Positions 26,688 to 35,869 of a stretch of 35,869 nt of DNA are shown here, one piece after another. A model generated the notes under the pieces. It did no database searches, was not told where the DNA came from, and was given only the letters and a program-made list of their open reading frames with translations. The translations under genes and the position numbers were made by a program. Each line of letters begins with the position of its first letter. Position 1 is the stretch's first letter. The stretch is from Deltaproteobacteria bacterium. Its GTDB lineage: Bacteria; SAR324; NAC60-12. The stretch covers positions 1 through 35,869 of the forward strand of contig WTIF01000164.1 of NCBI GenBank assembly GCA_011522845.1, in the 5' to 3' direction.

Positions 26688-29465
26688 TCAGCGCGCCAGT
26701 AAATCTGCTACAGCTTGCAGAACCTGTTTGAGTTCTTTCTCTAGAGCAGCCATTGAATCTGGGATCACGTTGCCTTCCCGCAGTTGTGCTTCAGCAGTGC
26801 GAGACGCTGTCTCCAGTCCCTTGGCTCCCAGACTTCCAGCAATTCCCTTCAGGGTGTGGGCGAGACGAGCAGCTTCTACCAGGTTTTCTTCTGCAAGTAA
26901 TTCCTGCATCTTTTCCGCTGTGTTGGACTGGTTACGCTGAAAGACATCCAACAGACGCAGGTACAGCGAGGTATTTTGGTTCAGACGATTCAGAGCGGTT
27001 GCGATCGCTAGCCCAGGAACATTGGCCGGCAATTCTTTTGGTGGTGACTCCAGTGGTTGATTGGTCGACACGGTTGTCTCATTTTTCTTGGGTGGAATCC
27101 ATTGGAGCAGTTTGCTCAACAACAACTGCAACTCAATGGGCTTGGGAATATGATCATTCATCCCCACTTCTAGCGCCTGCTCACGGTCTGTATGAAGAGC
27201 ATTGGCGGTCATGGCGATGATGGGTAATTCCTTGAATTGTGGTAAGCGTCGTAAGAAGCGAGTTGCTTCATAGCCATCCATCACGGGCATCTGCACGTCC
27301 ATCAATACTAGATCATAGGACTGGCGTCGTAGAACATTGAGAGCCTCCTGACCATTCGGAGCTACATCTACCGCGAAATTACGCTGCCGGAGCAGTTCGG
27401 TAGCCAGTTGCTGATTGAGTTCGTTGTCCTCAACCAATAGGATTCGTGATCCACGAATTTTGCTGAGATCCGGCTCCGTCATCTTGTTACTTTGGAAAGG
27501 ATCTGTGCCATCAGACTCTGCATTCGGCTGAAGTAGGTTGTTGAGAGCCGTGTGCAGGGCCAGCTTTTGAATCGGCTTGATCAGCATCCCACCGACTCCT
27601 GCCTGCTGCGCCCGAGGCCAAAGATCGTCACGACCGTAGGCTGTCACCAGCAGAAGTTTTGGCAACTTTTCCAACTCCAATTCGCTCCCAATCAGTTTAG
27701 CTGTACGAATGCCATCCATCCCTCCACCGAGGCGCCAGTCAATCAACACCAAATCAAAAGCTCCCCGTCCTACTCTTCGTAGAGCTTCCTCACCAGAATG
27801 CACCGACTCCGTTTGTAATTCCAGTGCCTGTAGTTGTTGCTCCAGGATCTGGCACGAGGTCCGATTATCATCCACAATGAGAGCACGCAGATTTCTACAG
27901 TTAGCAATCATCTGACGGGAAACTGGACGGGAAGAAGCCATTCTCAGGCTCAACTCAAAAGAAAATGAAGTCCCTTGGTGCACGGTACTCTGAACACGAA
28001 TCTCTCCTCCCATCATCTCCACAAGTCGCTTACAGATCGCTAGACCTAGCCCTGTACCACCGTATTTCCGAGTAGTCGATGAATCGACCTGGGTGAAGGA
28101 TCGGAACAATTGAGACAGCTGCTCTGCGGGAATACCAATACCCGTGTCCCGAACCGTAAAGCGTAACCGGATGATGTCTGTAGCACGCTCCAGCTCTTCA
28201 ACGGCAATGACTACCTCACCCCGTTCGGTGAACTTGACTGCATTATTGGTCAGGTTTGTCAGAATCTGACCAAGCCGCAAGGGATCCCCAACCAGTTGTT
28301 CTGGAAGACTTGGTGGTACGTCGAAAAGCAACTCGATATTTTTTTCCAACGCTCGGATCGAGAGCATCGTTGAGACATTCTTGAACACTGAGTCGAGGCT
28401 GAAGTTTGTTTCTTCCAACTCCAGCTTGTTGGCTTCAATTTTAGAGAAGTCCAGAATATCGTTGATGATGCCAAGCAGTGACTGTGCTGAGCTCGCAATC
28501 TTGTCCAGATAGTCACGTTGCTGTGGATTCAGACGGGTTTGGATACACAGTTGAGCCAGTCCGATAACTGCATTTAGCGGTGTGCGGATTTCGTGGCTCA
28601 TATTGGCAAGAAACTCACTCTTGGCTGCATTGGCAGCCTTGGCCGCTTCCATCGCTTCGTGCAGACTTTGCTCATACTGTTTCTGGACTGTGATATCTTC
28701 CTGCATCACAACCACACTGCTAAGATCTCCGTTATCCTCCAGCACAGGAGCTACCAACATTCTTGCCCAGTAGTCCTGATTGTTTTTGCGGCGAGCCTGG
28801 AGTTCTCCTTGCCATTCTTGTCCTACAGTGACTGTCTCCCAGAGTTCTTCATACGCATTGTTTGTCGAGTCTGTCTGATAGAATTGCACCATCTGCTGAC
28901 CACAAACATCTTCCTCCACAAAACCGGTGACTTCAGTGAACTTCCGATTCACGTATTCAATACAACCGTTACGATCCGCAATGATCGTCATCGCTGAGCT
29001 GAAGCGAACCGCATGTGAGAGTTTGCGCATGGTCTGCTCAGCCTGCTTTCGAGCACTGATCTCCCTCACAGAAACCATGATCATCGTACCCTGACTGGTT
29101 TGGGAACGAACTGCACTGATTTCTACTGGGAGAACGTTTCCAGACTGATGTCTTGCAAAGCACTCAACACTCCGGCCCTGACCATCTGGAGGCAACAGTG
29201 TGATTTCCTGGATCTTTGGCATTGCCTGCGTTGGCTGGATCAGGAGGTCAGCAAGACTCCGCAGATCTAAATCCTCCCGGCTATAGCCAAAGATTTCCTC
29301 AGCCCAAGTATTGGCAAAGGTGATCTTCCACTCGGTATTCAGGACAAACAGGGCATCCGGTACGTTCTCCAACAAAACCCGATAATAGGAGGCCATGTTG
29401 GCCAGCGTGATCTCACGGTTTTGCTGATCCTGGGAAAGTGCGGATTCCTCTGAATTCATGGGCAT
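26688..29465 (-). CDS. Hybrid sensor histidine kinase (PAS-PAS-HisKA-HATPase-REC-REC-HPt)
   Basis: 925 aa; [62 protein letters not shown], and HPt [17 protein letters not shown]. Confidence 0.96.
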   Translation of the reverse strand: MPMNSEESALSQDQQNREITLANMASYYRVLLENVPDALFVLNTEWKITFANTWAEEIFGYSREDLDLRSLADLLIQPTQAMPKIQEITLLPPDGQGRSVECFARHQSGNVLPVEISAVRSQTSQGTMIMVSVREISARKQAEQTMRKLSHAVRFSSAMTIIADRNGCIEYVNRKFTEVTGFVEEDVCGQQMVQFYQTDSTNNAYEELWETVTVGQEWQGELQARRKNNQDYWARMLVAPVLEDNGDLSSVVVMQEDITVQKQYEQSLHEAMEAAKAANAAKSEFLANMSHEIRTPLNAVIGLAQLCIQTRLNPQQRDYLDKIASSAQSLLGIINDILDFSKIEANKLELEETNFSLDSVFKNVSTMLSIRALEKNIELLFDVPPSLPEQLVGDPLRLGQILTNLTNNAVKFTERGEVVIAVEELERATDIIRLRFTVRDTGIGIPAEQLSQLFRSFTQVDSSTTRKYGGTGLGLAICKRLVEMMGGEIRVQSTVHQGTSFSFELSLRMASSRPVSRQMIANCRNLRALIVDDNRTSCQILEQQLQALELQTESVHSGEEALRRVGRGAFDLVLIDWRLGGGMDGIRTAKLIGSELELEKLPKLLLVTAYGRDDLWPRAQQAGVGGMLIKPIQKLALHTALNNLLQPNAESDGTDPFQSNKMTEPDLSKIRGSRILLVEDNELNQQLATELLRQRNFAVDVAPNGQEALNVLRRQSYDLVLMDVQMPVMDGYEATRFLRRLPQFKELPIIAMTANALHTDREQALEVGMNDHIPKPIELQLLLSKLLQWIPPKKNETTVSTNQPLESPPKELPANVPGLAIATALNRLNQNTSLYLRLLDVFQRNQSNTAEKMQELLAEENLVEAARLAHTLKGIAGSLGAKGLETASRTAEAQLREGNVIPDSMAALEKELKQVLQAVADLLAR

Positions 29466-29562
29466 AACTCCACGAAGGCTAACGAAAAGTCACAAAAATC
29501 ATCATCATCTAAGAAGCACTAGCAGAGAGCAATATTTTTGTGGCAAAAATGAGGCAGGAAGA

Positions 29563-29585
29563 GGCTGGCCTGTGATCAGCCAGCC
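29563..29585 (-). terminator. Candidate terminator hairpin after hppA
   Basis: GGCTGGC-ctgtgatca-GCCAGCC, 7-bp stem, just downstream of the hppA stop on the minus strand; moderately T-rich after the stem. Confidence 0.5.
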
Positions 29586-29612
29586 CGAAAAGAGGGAATC
29601 CGGTAGTTGGTC

Positions 29613-31739
29613 TCAGTTGACCAATAATCCACCGTATTCTACAAAGAAAGGAACAAAGACAAGGCTGAGAATCGCTGACAGCTTGATCAGAATATTCAGC
29701 GAAGGACCAGAAGTGTCTTTCAAGGGATCACCCACAGTGTCACCGACAACTGCGGCTTTGTGAGTATCGGTTCCCTTTCCACCCAGGTTCCCAGCTTCAA
29801 TGTACTTCTTGGCATTGTCCCAGGCTCCCCCAGAGTTGGCTGAGGAGATTGCCAAAACCCCACCAGCGACCAGTGAACCTGCTAATACTCCGGCCAGTGC
29901 AGGAATACCAAAGAGGAAGCCCACAACGATTGGAGTACCCAAGATCAGGATACCGGGAGGAATCATCTCGCGGACAGCGGCCTTGGTCGAAATGGCTACG
30001 CACTGTGCATAGTCGGGCTCAGCCTTGCCCTCCATGATGCCATCAATCGTACGGAACTGACGGCGTACTTCCTCAATCATGTCAAAGGCTGCTTTTCCAA
30101 CAGACTTCATGGTCATTGCCGAAAAGAGGAAGGGCAGCATGGCACCGACGAAGAGACCGGTCAGTACCAATGGATCCAGCAAGCTGATGCTAGCCATCAG
30201 GTCAACATCCGGCTGTAGATAGTCAGCACGGGTCAGGAAGGCAGCAAACAGAGCTAAGGCCGTCAGGATCGCGGAACCAATAGCGAAGCCCTTGCCAATC
30301 GCAGCGGTCGTGTTACCAGCAGCATCCAGCACATCAGTGCGCTTTCGCACACCCTCTTCCATTCCGCTCATCTCAGCAATACCACCGGCGTTATCAGCCA
30401 CCGGCCCGTAGGCGTCAATTGCCAAACCAATGATTAGTGTGCTGAGCATACCCAAAGCTGCAATCGCTACTCCGTACATTCCACCAAAGTAGAATGGCAC
30501 ATAAATACTGACCGCGATCGCCAGGATTGATCCGACAGAGCTGTGGTAGCCAAGGGCCAGACCAAAAATGATGTTGGTAGCTGAACCTGTTTCTGAGGCT
30601 TTGGCGACTTCCCGCACAGGCGCAAAATCATGAGACGTATAGTATTCCGTCAGTAGTCCCACCGCCAGACCAGCTACTGCTCCAGCGAAGTAGCACCAGT
30701 AGATACCAAGATTGGTGTATTCTGAACCACTGATCACAAAGGTCGCCGGCAGAGCCCACTTGGTCACGAAGAACATCACAACCACGCTGAGGATCGTAGA
30801 GACAACCAGCAGCTTCTTCAGAGTAGGAGCTACATCTTTTTCTTCCTGAACCCGAGCCGTGAACATCGTGGCTAGCGCCAGTGGAATCCCAATAGCTGTG
30901 ACCAGAATCGGGAAGAGTAAGGCCTCCAAGTTGGTGGCAAAGGCCACAGCACCAATCACTAACGCAGCGCAGGTACTTTCGGCACAGGAGCCGAAGAGGT
31001 CTGCTCCCATCCCTGCTACGTCACCAACGTTGTCACCAACGTTGTCAGCGATGACCGCTGGGTTGCGAGGATCATCCTCCGGAATTCCCTGTTCCACCTT
31101 CCCAACTAGATCAGCTCCAACGTCTGCTGCCTTGGTGAAGATTCCACCGCCTACACGACCGAACAACGCAATCGAAGAACCTCCCAGACCAAAGCCAGCC
31201 ATGACTTCCATTAAGATGTGCGTATCTACTCCGGAAGGTAGCAAGCCCACCAACATCAGGTACACACCGATCAGCCCGAACACGGCCAAGCCAACCAAGC
31301 CGAAACCCATCACTGCACCAGATTGCAAGGCAACCTGAAATGCCTTAGAAATCGAAGTTTTGGCAGAAACGGTTGTGCGTGCATTGCCAATCGTCGCAAT
31401 CTTCATCCCAATAAAGCCGGATACCATAGACACACCGGCTCCAAGCAGGAATGAGAGCGCTGTATACATACCCTCGTTCAGATTGGCAGTGTGTGGATCA
31501 TCCACTAAAAATGAGATCAGAACTGCGAATGCCACCATGAAGTAGATCATGTAGCGATACTCTTGGGTCAGGAAGGCCATCGCCCCCTTGGAGATCGCAC
31601 CGTGAATCTTGCGCAGGCGTTCTGCTTCAGCAGAGTCAGAAATGCCTTGGGTCAATGGAATTTGCGAGACCTGACGAGCATAGTACAGGGCGATCAGCAG
31701 TCCAAAGACCGACAGGACCAAAATGAGCGAAATGGTCAT
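29613..31739 (-). CDS. hppA: Membrane-bound ion-translocating pyrophosphatase
   Basis: 708 aa; [95 protein letters not shown]. Confidence 0.97.
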   Translation of the reverse strand: MTISLILVLSVFGLLIALYYARQVSQIPLTQGISDSAEAERLRKIHGAISKGAMAFLTQEYRYMIYFMVAFAVLISFLVDDPHTANLNEGMYTALSFLLGAGVSMVSGFIGMKIATIGNARTTVSAKTSISKAFQVALQSGAVMGFGLVGLAVFGLIGVYLMLVGLLPSGVDTHILMEVMAGFGLGGSSIALFGRVGGGIFTKAADVGADLVGKVEQGIPEDDPRNPAVIADNVGDNVGDVAGMGADLFGSCAESTCAALVIGAVAFATNLEALLFPILVTAIGIPLALATMFTARVQEEKDVAPTLKKLLVVSTILSVVVMFFVTKWALPATFVISGSEYTNLGIYWCYFAGAVAGLAVGLLTEYYTSHDFAPVREVAKASETGSATNIIFGLALGYHSSVGSILAIAVSIYVPFYFGGMYGVAIAALGMLSTLIIGLAIDAYGPVADNAGGIAEMSGMEEGVRKRTDVLDAAGNTTAAIGKGFAIGSAILTALALFAAFLTRADYLQPDVDLMASISLLDPLVLTGLFVGAMLPFLFSAMTMKSVGKAAFDMIEEVRRQFRTIDGIMEGKAEPDYAQCVAISTKAAVREMIPPGILILGTPIVVGFLFGIPALAGVLAGSLVAGGVLAISSANSGGAWDNAKKYIEAGNLGGKGTDTHKAAVVGDTVGDPLKDTSGPSLNILIKLSAILSLVFVPFFVEYGGLLVN

Positions 31740-31946
31740 GAGAGACTTACTCCGTTGAGAAATGAGGTGGAAACAGAAGGAAAGGAGTGAAGGCTAGACG
31801 CGCTTGTAGCGTGTTCCGGACTTCTCTGGTGCAGGCCACGCCTCCGAGGCTCCATGCTCTTCCAGAGGAGGAGTTGCCAAATGGAAAGCCGCTAAGTGTA
31901 AGAAACTGCTATTGAAATTGCAAGGATTGATTTGCCGCGAGCGGAG

Positions 31947-31974
31947 GCAGACCGCAGCAGCAAAAGCGGTCTGC
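31947..31974 (-). terminator. Hairpin downstream of sodB
   Basis: GCAGACCGC-agcagcaaaa-GCGGTCTGC, 9-bp perfect stem 14 bp past the sodB stop; no long T-tract. Confidence 0.55.
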
Positions 31975-31988
31975 AAAGGAGAGATCGA

Positions 31989-32567
31989 TCAGCTCATGTT
32001 GTCTGTGACAAAGTCCCAGTTCACGAGATTCCAGAAGGCGTCCAGATACTTTGGACGAGCGTTGCGATAGTCAATGTAGTAGGCGTGCTCCCAGACATCA
32101 CAGGTCAGCAATGGTGTGCTTGCTCCGGTCAGAGGAGTTGCTGCGTTGCTGGTGTTCTCCAGCGCCAGCTTGCCATCGGAATTCTGCACCAGCCAGGTCC
32201 ACCCAGAACCGAAGTTGTTGACCGCCGAATTGGTGAACTGCTCTTTGAACGCATCAACAGAACCGAACGAACCCTGCAGGGCTGAGGCTAGTTTGTCATT
32301 GGGCGCTCCACCTCCATTGGGGCTCAGGCAGTTCCAGTAGAAGGTATGATTCCAAACTTGGGCTGCATTATTGAAAACACCACCACTGGACTTACCGACA
32401 ATATCTTCTAGGGACATGTTCTCGAATTCTGTACCCGGAATCAGGCCATTAAGCTTGGTCACATAGGTTTGATGATGCTTGCCATAGTGAAACTCCAGGG
32501 TCTCAGCAGAAATGTGTGGTGCAAGGGCATCCATGGCATAGGGCAGGGCGGGGAGTTGGTGTTCCAT
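31989..32567 (-). CDS. sodB: Superoxide dismutase, Fe-type
   Basis: 192 aa; [65 protein letters not shown]. Confidence 0.95.
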   Translation of the reverse strand: MEHQLPALPYAMDALAPHISAETLEFHYGKHHQTYVTKLNGLIPGTEFENMSLEDIVGKSSGGVFNNAAQVWNHTFYWNCLSPNGGGAPNDKLASALQGSFGSVDAFKEQFTNSAVNNFGSGWTWLVQNSDGKLALENTSNAATPLTGASTPLLTCDVWEHAYYIDYRNARPKYLDAFWNLVNWDFVTDNMS

Positions 32568-32683
32568 TGAGATCCTTTCAGAAAGACTCGTGTTAGTAAT
32601 CCCTCGACAACCGCGTCGAAGGCGGTGGCGAAGCGTTGCTTCCCATCAGATGAACAGAAGTGTAGCAGAAACCGCCCAAAGTC

Positions 32684-32714
32684 CAAGTTTGAGTCGATCA
32701 GCACTCAAAACTTG
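32684..32714. terminator. Hairpin between umuC and sodB
   Basis: CAAGTTTGAGT-cgatcagc-ACTCAAAACTTG, 11 paired bases with one bulge; follows the umuC stop on the minus strand; weak T-tract. Confidence 0.4.
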
Positions 32715-32827
32715 TTGTATCAACCGTGGGGAAAAGTTTCGGCGAAGCTCCCAAGATTGTGATGGGGGATTGTTTAGTCTGTGGAAGAAAAGACATTTGT
32801 TGAATATCTGGGGAGCGCTTAAGCCAA

Positions 32828-34105
32828 TCAGCGAAGCCCGATCACTGGTAATTCCGACCATTGAGTGGTGTAACGTGGGGATCGATGTTGCTGGAGCGGC
32901 AAACCTTTGGTCGCCGTCAGGGTGTGAGCCAACTGTAGCACACTACGTCCCCAACGTTGCTGGAGCCCTGTGATGGCTTGCTGAAGTTCTGCTCTCGGTT
33001 GCCACGCCGTGTCCATATTCCAGGAAGGCTGATCGGGTTCCAGACCAAAGAGCATTACCCCGCAGCGGGTATAGGCCACACCCGAGCGATAGGCTTGTTG
33101 CAATAATGTAAAGGCACAACGTTGGAGTTCCCACAGATCATCTGTTGGCTCGATGACCGCTTGTCGGCTACCGAAATAGCGAACTTCTCTGTGAAAACGA
33201 CTGGTGTGTAGAAAGACCTGGATTCCACTTGCCCTCAAATGATGCCTACGCAAATGCTCCCAGCCACGTTGCAGATATCGTCCAAGAGCTGGACGCAATT
33301 CTGTCAGCTGGTACAGCGGTTGACCAAAGGAACGACTACGCACCAGTGAACGCGGTGGTGGGCTAGTTTCTTCCAAGGAGAGGCAGGACTCTCCACGTAG
33401 TTCCAAAGCGATTCGCTGCAATACCACATTGGCGACAAGCCGGATCATTGCAGGATCAGCAGCTGCCAAGTCTGCAGCATTCTGCCAACCTTCGGTTTCC
33501 AAACGTCTTGCCCAACGCCTGCCAATGCCCCAGACGTCGGTCAATGGGGTCACTGAAAGCTGCTGTTGACGGGTTTCTGGATCTTCTGGCATGGACCAAA
33601 TCCCTGCGGCTTCCTTGCGCCGTTTGGCCTGTCGATTGGCCAACTTGGCCAGTACCTTCGTTGATGCTAACCCAATCGAAACGGGGATACCAGTATCGCG
33701 CAGGACACGAGCCCGCAATTGTCGAGCGAAGGCTTCTCGCTCTGTCTGTTTCCTACCGGGAATTTCGACGAAGGCTTCATCGATTGAGTAACGTTCCACT
33801 CGTGGACACTGAGCCTCCAGCGTTTGCATCACCCGCTGGCTGAAATCTCCGTAGAGTGGATAGTTGCTGCTGAAAACAACAGCCCCAGCCCGACGCAACT
33901 CTGGTCCACACTGAAAGTAGGGAGTCCCCATCGCTACCCCCAATTGCTTGACCTCCTCACTGCGGGCGATCACGCAACCATCGTTGTTGCTGAGGACAGC
34001 TACTGGAACTTTTGCTAAGTCGGGCCGAAAGACTCGCTCACAGGAAACGTAGAAATTGTTACAATCAACCAGCGCTAGGCAGGGATCAGAGCTTGTGGAT
34101 GACAT
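32828..34105 (-). CDS. umuC: DNA polymerase V catalytic subunit (Y-family)
   Basis: 425 aa; ALVDCNNFYVSCERVFRPDLAKVPVAVLSNNDGCVIARSEEVKQLGV, VERYSIDEAFVEIPG, VTPLTDVWGIGRRWARRLETEGW. Confidence 0.96.
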   Translation of the reverse strand: MSSTSSDPCLALVDCNNFYVSCERVFRPDLAKVPVAVLSNNDGCVIARSEEVKQLGVAMGTPYFQCGPELRRAGAVVFSSNYPLYGDFSQRVMQTLEAQCPRVERYSIDEAFVEIPGRKQTEREAFARQLRARVLRDTGIPVSIGLASTKVLAKLANRQAKRRKEAAGIWSMPEDPETRQQQLSVTPLTDVWGIGRRWARRLETEGWQNAADLAAADPAMIRLVANVVLQRIALELRGESCLSLEETSPPPRSLVRSRSFGQPLYQLTELRPALGRYLQRGWEHLRRHHLRASGIQVFLHTSRFHREVRYFGSRQAVIEPTDDLWELQRCAFTLLQQAYRSGVAYTRCGVMLFGLEPDQPSWNMDTAWQPRAELQQAITGLQQRWGRSVLQLAHTLTATKGLPLQQHRSPRYTTQWSELPVIGLR

Positions 34106-34556
34106 AGGTCACCACCCCCCAGACAGCAAAGGCATCATCCACCGTCACTTGGATGGATTCATAATTTTCGTTTTCTGGACGCAACTCGATCTGACCTCCA
34201 TCCTGCCAAAGCCGCTTGAGGGTAAATTCTCCATGCAGCGAAGCGATCACAATCCGGCCTTTACGTTGCTCGATTGACCGATCCACTACCAGCAGGTCTC
34301 CATCGAAGATTCCAGCTTGGATCATTGAATCTCCAGCTGCTCGGACAAAGAATGTTGAGGTGGGATGGGGAATCAGGTGCTCATTTAGATCCAAGCGTCC
34401 TTCCAGATGATCTTCTGCCGGTGAAGGAAAACCTGCAGAGACTCCCATACTGAAGATGGGCAGTGAGCGTTCGGCACCAATTTCCAAGCCATGTATTGAA
34501 GCGATGCTACCATCCGTGACCAATGGACGACGGCGTGGAAGAACGGAAATCGACAT
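34086..34556 (-). CDS. umuD: UmuD, LexA/S24-like autoprotease
   Basis: 156 aa; Ala-Gly cleavage region VSAGFPSPAED, catalytic Ser FFVRAAGDSMIQAGIFDGDLLVVD, Lys segment LHGEFTLKRL; 20-bp overlap with umuC. Confidence 0.95.
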   Translation of the reverse strand: MSISVLPRRRPLVTDGSIASIHGLEIGAERSLPIFSMGVSAGFPSPAEDHLEGRLDLNEHLIPHPTSTFFVRAAGDSMIQAGIFDGDLLVVDRSIEQRKGRIVIASLHGEFTLKRLWQDGGQIELRPENENYESIQVTVDDAFAVWGVVTYVIHKL

Positions 34557-34628
34557 CGGGGCAACTCCTTCCTGAATCAGGTTTCAAACAAATCCGCACC
34601 TAGCAATGAAAAGAGTTTGCCAGGCAAC

Positions 34629-34673
34629 TGTTATGATCAACTACAATTGTTGAATGCGCCCGTTGATCTAACA
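34629..34673. promoter_or_regulatory. Imperfect inverted repeat in the umuD upstream region
   Basis: TGTTATGATCAAC (34629-34641) and GTTGATCTAACA (34662-34673) are reverse complements apart from one extra base; ACAATTGT palindrome lies between them. Confidence 0.45.
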
Positions 34674-34775
34674 AACAAATTCTCATCTCACTCAAAAATC
34701 CTAGAATTTTGTAGAGAGTGCGGTAGGGTTGGGAGAATAATATTTTTGAAAAAAGTCTTCCTCCCCAACAGGTGC

Positions 34776-35159
34776 ATGAGCACAAGTTATCGTTCCAGAA
34801 ACCTTCGTAGTTTGGCTGGAGCACTGGCTGTATTGCTGCTGATCTGGCTCAGTGTGATCCCAGTGCATGTGCAGCACACGAACGGGTTCCGCACACCAAC
34901 AGGTGCTTTTGTCTCCGCAGACCTGGCAGAGCATCTGGACTGTCTGCCCTTCCCATTGACTCCCGTTTCTACGGATACAGAACCTTGCCCCGCCCTACTA
35001 GCTTGGAACTCTGGGAGCGCCACATTTGTTCTACCTCCCATGGCTCCTATCCTAGGGCAGTTTCTGGCCCACATACTTGGTACTCTCCCCTACCAATCTC
35101 CTTTCATTGTCAAAGCCTGGCTGAGTCTAGCTTCCCTGCGGGCTCCACCTCTATTCTGA
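34776..35159 (+). CDS. Small exported/membrane protein, possibly DUF2946-like
   Basis: ATG at 34776 (MSTSYRSRNLRSLAGALAVLLLIWLSVIPVHV...) preferred over the ORF-track start 34617; C-terminus SLRAPPLF is reminiscent of DUF2946 proteins next to copper genes. Confidence 0.6.
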   Translation: MSTSYRSRNLRSLAGALAVLLLIWLSVIPVHVQHTNGFRTPTGAFVSADLAEHLDCLPFPLTPVSTDTEPCPALLAWNSGSATFVLPPMAPILGQFLAHILGTLPYQSPFIVKAWLSLASLRAPPLF

Positions 35160-35262
35160 TCCATTCTTGCCAAAATTACTGAGCGTCTGTTGTTTTCCTT
35201 GAAACTCTGAAGAACATCGGACGTTTCGAACTACTCTCTGCGTCAATAGCTACCTGTGATTC

Positions 35263-35283
35263 GATTACCTTGGACCGGTAATC
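35263..35283. promoter_or_regulatory. Inverted repeat GATTACC-ttggacc-GGTAATC upstream of the PCu(A)C gene
   Basis: 7-bp perfect arms with 7-nt spacer, 119 bp before ATG 35403. Confidence 0.4.
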
Positions 35284-35402
35284 ATCTAGGCAGAACGTGG
35301 AGAGAGCGCAATTTGTCTCTACAGTGAGATCGGAGGACTGAGCTTTAGTGCTCTGGCTACATTCAAACTGTGGAGCAACTACTCCTGGAGAAAGAATCAA
35401 CA

Positions 35403-35869
35403 ATGAAACAAATTTCAAAAATATTTGGCTTATTCATCGGTTTGTTGTCCATACTAAGTATTAGTGTTGTGTTCGCACAGTCCATGGCTGAAATGGGAGT
35501 CACCAATGGTTGGATTCGAGCGACACCTCCCAATGCCAAGATGGGGGCTGCCTACCTGACCATGATGAATCATCAGGATCAGGCAGATGCCCTGATTGGG
35601 GCCAGTTCACCTCTGGCTGAAGTGGTGGAAATCCACAACGTCAAGGAAGAGAACGGTATGATGAAGATGTACCCTGTGGATTCCCTTGAAGTTCCAGCAA
35701 AGGGCATGGTGATGCTCAAACCCGGAGGCTATCACATCATGCTGATCAACTTGAAACAGGCACCTAAACTTGGAGAATCACACTCGCTGACTCTCCGGTT
35801 TCGGCAGGCCCCAGACGTAGTCGTAGAGTTGCCTGTACAGCAGAGTGGGGCTACTTCTGGAGATGATGA
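35403..35869 (+). CDS. Copper chaperone PCu(A)C (DUF461-like), 3' end runs off the window
   Basis: Not in the ORF track because no stop is reached: MKQISKIFGLFIGLLSILSISVVFAQSMAEMGVTNGWIRATPPNAKMGAAYLTMMN...EIHNVKEENGMMKMYPVDSLEVPAKGMVMLKPGGYHIMLINL. Confidence 0.92.
   Translation, partial: MKQISKIFGLFIGLLSILSISVVFAQSMAEMGVTNGWIRATPPNAKMGAAYLTMMNHQDQADALIGASSPLAEVVEIHNVKEENGMMKMYPVDSLEVPAKGMVMLKPGGYHIMLINLKQAPKLGESHSLTLRFRQAPDVVVELPVQQSGATSGDD

Noticed and set aside
30859-31338. 159-aa plus-strand ORF antisense to hppA
   Set aside because: Low-complexity Ala/Pro/Thr/Ser-rich shadow translation of hydrophobic hppA codons.
31794-31976. 60-aa minus-strand ORF between sodB and hppA
   Set aside because: Overlaps the sodB 3' hairpin, no clear RBS, no recognisable motif; could be checked in relatives but not supported here.
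34557-34775. Canonical LexA box CTGT-N8-ACAG upstream of umuD
   Set aside because: CTGT occurs at 34628 but no ACAG lies at the right spacing; only the non-canonical inverted repeat remains as a candidate.
35176-35418. 80-aa minus-strand ORF upstream of PCu(A)C
   Set aside because: Covers the promoter region and the start of a confident gene; unlikely to be coding.
1-35869. Mobile elements, prophage, CRISPR arrays or RNA genes
   Set aside because: No transposase/integrase motifs, no direct-repeat arrays and no tRNA/rRNA recognised by eye; a tRNAscan-SE/Infernal run would be needed to exclude small RNAs.

Overview
Gene-dense bacterial chromosomal window, probably from a Gram-negative proteobacterium-like organism. 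I saw no CRISPR array, transposase, phage module, rRNA or obvious tRNA. Reading left to right it holds: an amidase C-terminus; an exported acetamidase/formamidase-family protein with a small periplasmic protein; a Kef-type antiporter; an MtaD-like deaminase / short-type AhcY pair; a stand-alone nuoN followed by a prepilin, a TPR-like lipoprotein and a FlgT_N-like exported protein; lpd; a large exported TPR-CHAT peptidase-like protein; an anchored alpha/beta hydrolase; a LapA-like protein; a divergent isochorismatase-like protein; an H-NS-like mini-protein in an AT-rich gap; a pyrG / LptA-OstA-like / FKBP operon; an atypical receiver; nnr; a hybrid histidine kinase; hppA; sodB; umuDC; and a copper-type locus cut off by the right edge (PCu(A)C protein, absent from the ORF track). 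The best candidates for new biology are: (1) the mtaD-ahcY pair, where AhcY carries HLEAKT at the purine-recognition loop, suggesting an S-inosylhomocysteine route of SAH recycling; (2) an exported TPR-CHAT protein with a complete EF-hand-like loop (DTDNDGVLTAME) between its catalytic His and Cys; (3) the nuoN-coupled prepilin/lipoprotein/FlgT-like cassette; (4) a receiver lacking the phospho-acceptor Asp, next to a hybrid kinase; (5) an H-NS-like mini-protein with a palindromic promoter element. All family assignments come from reading motifs by eye; no database search was run.
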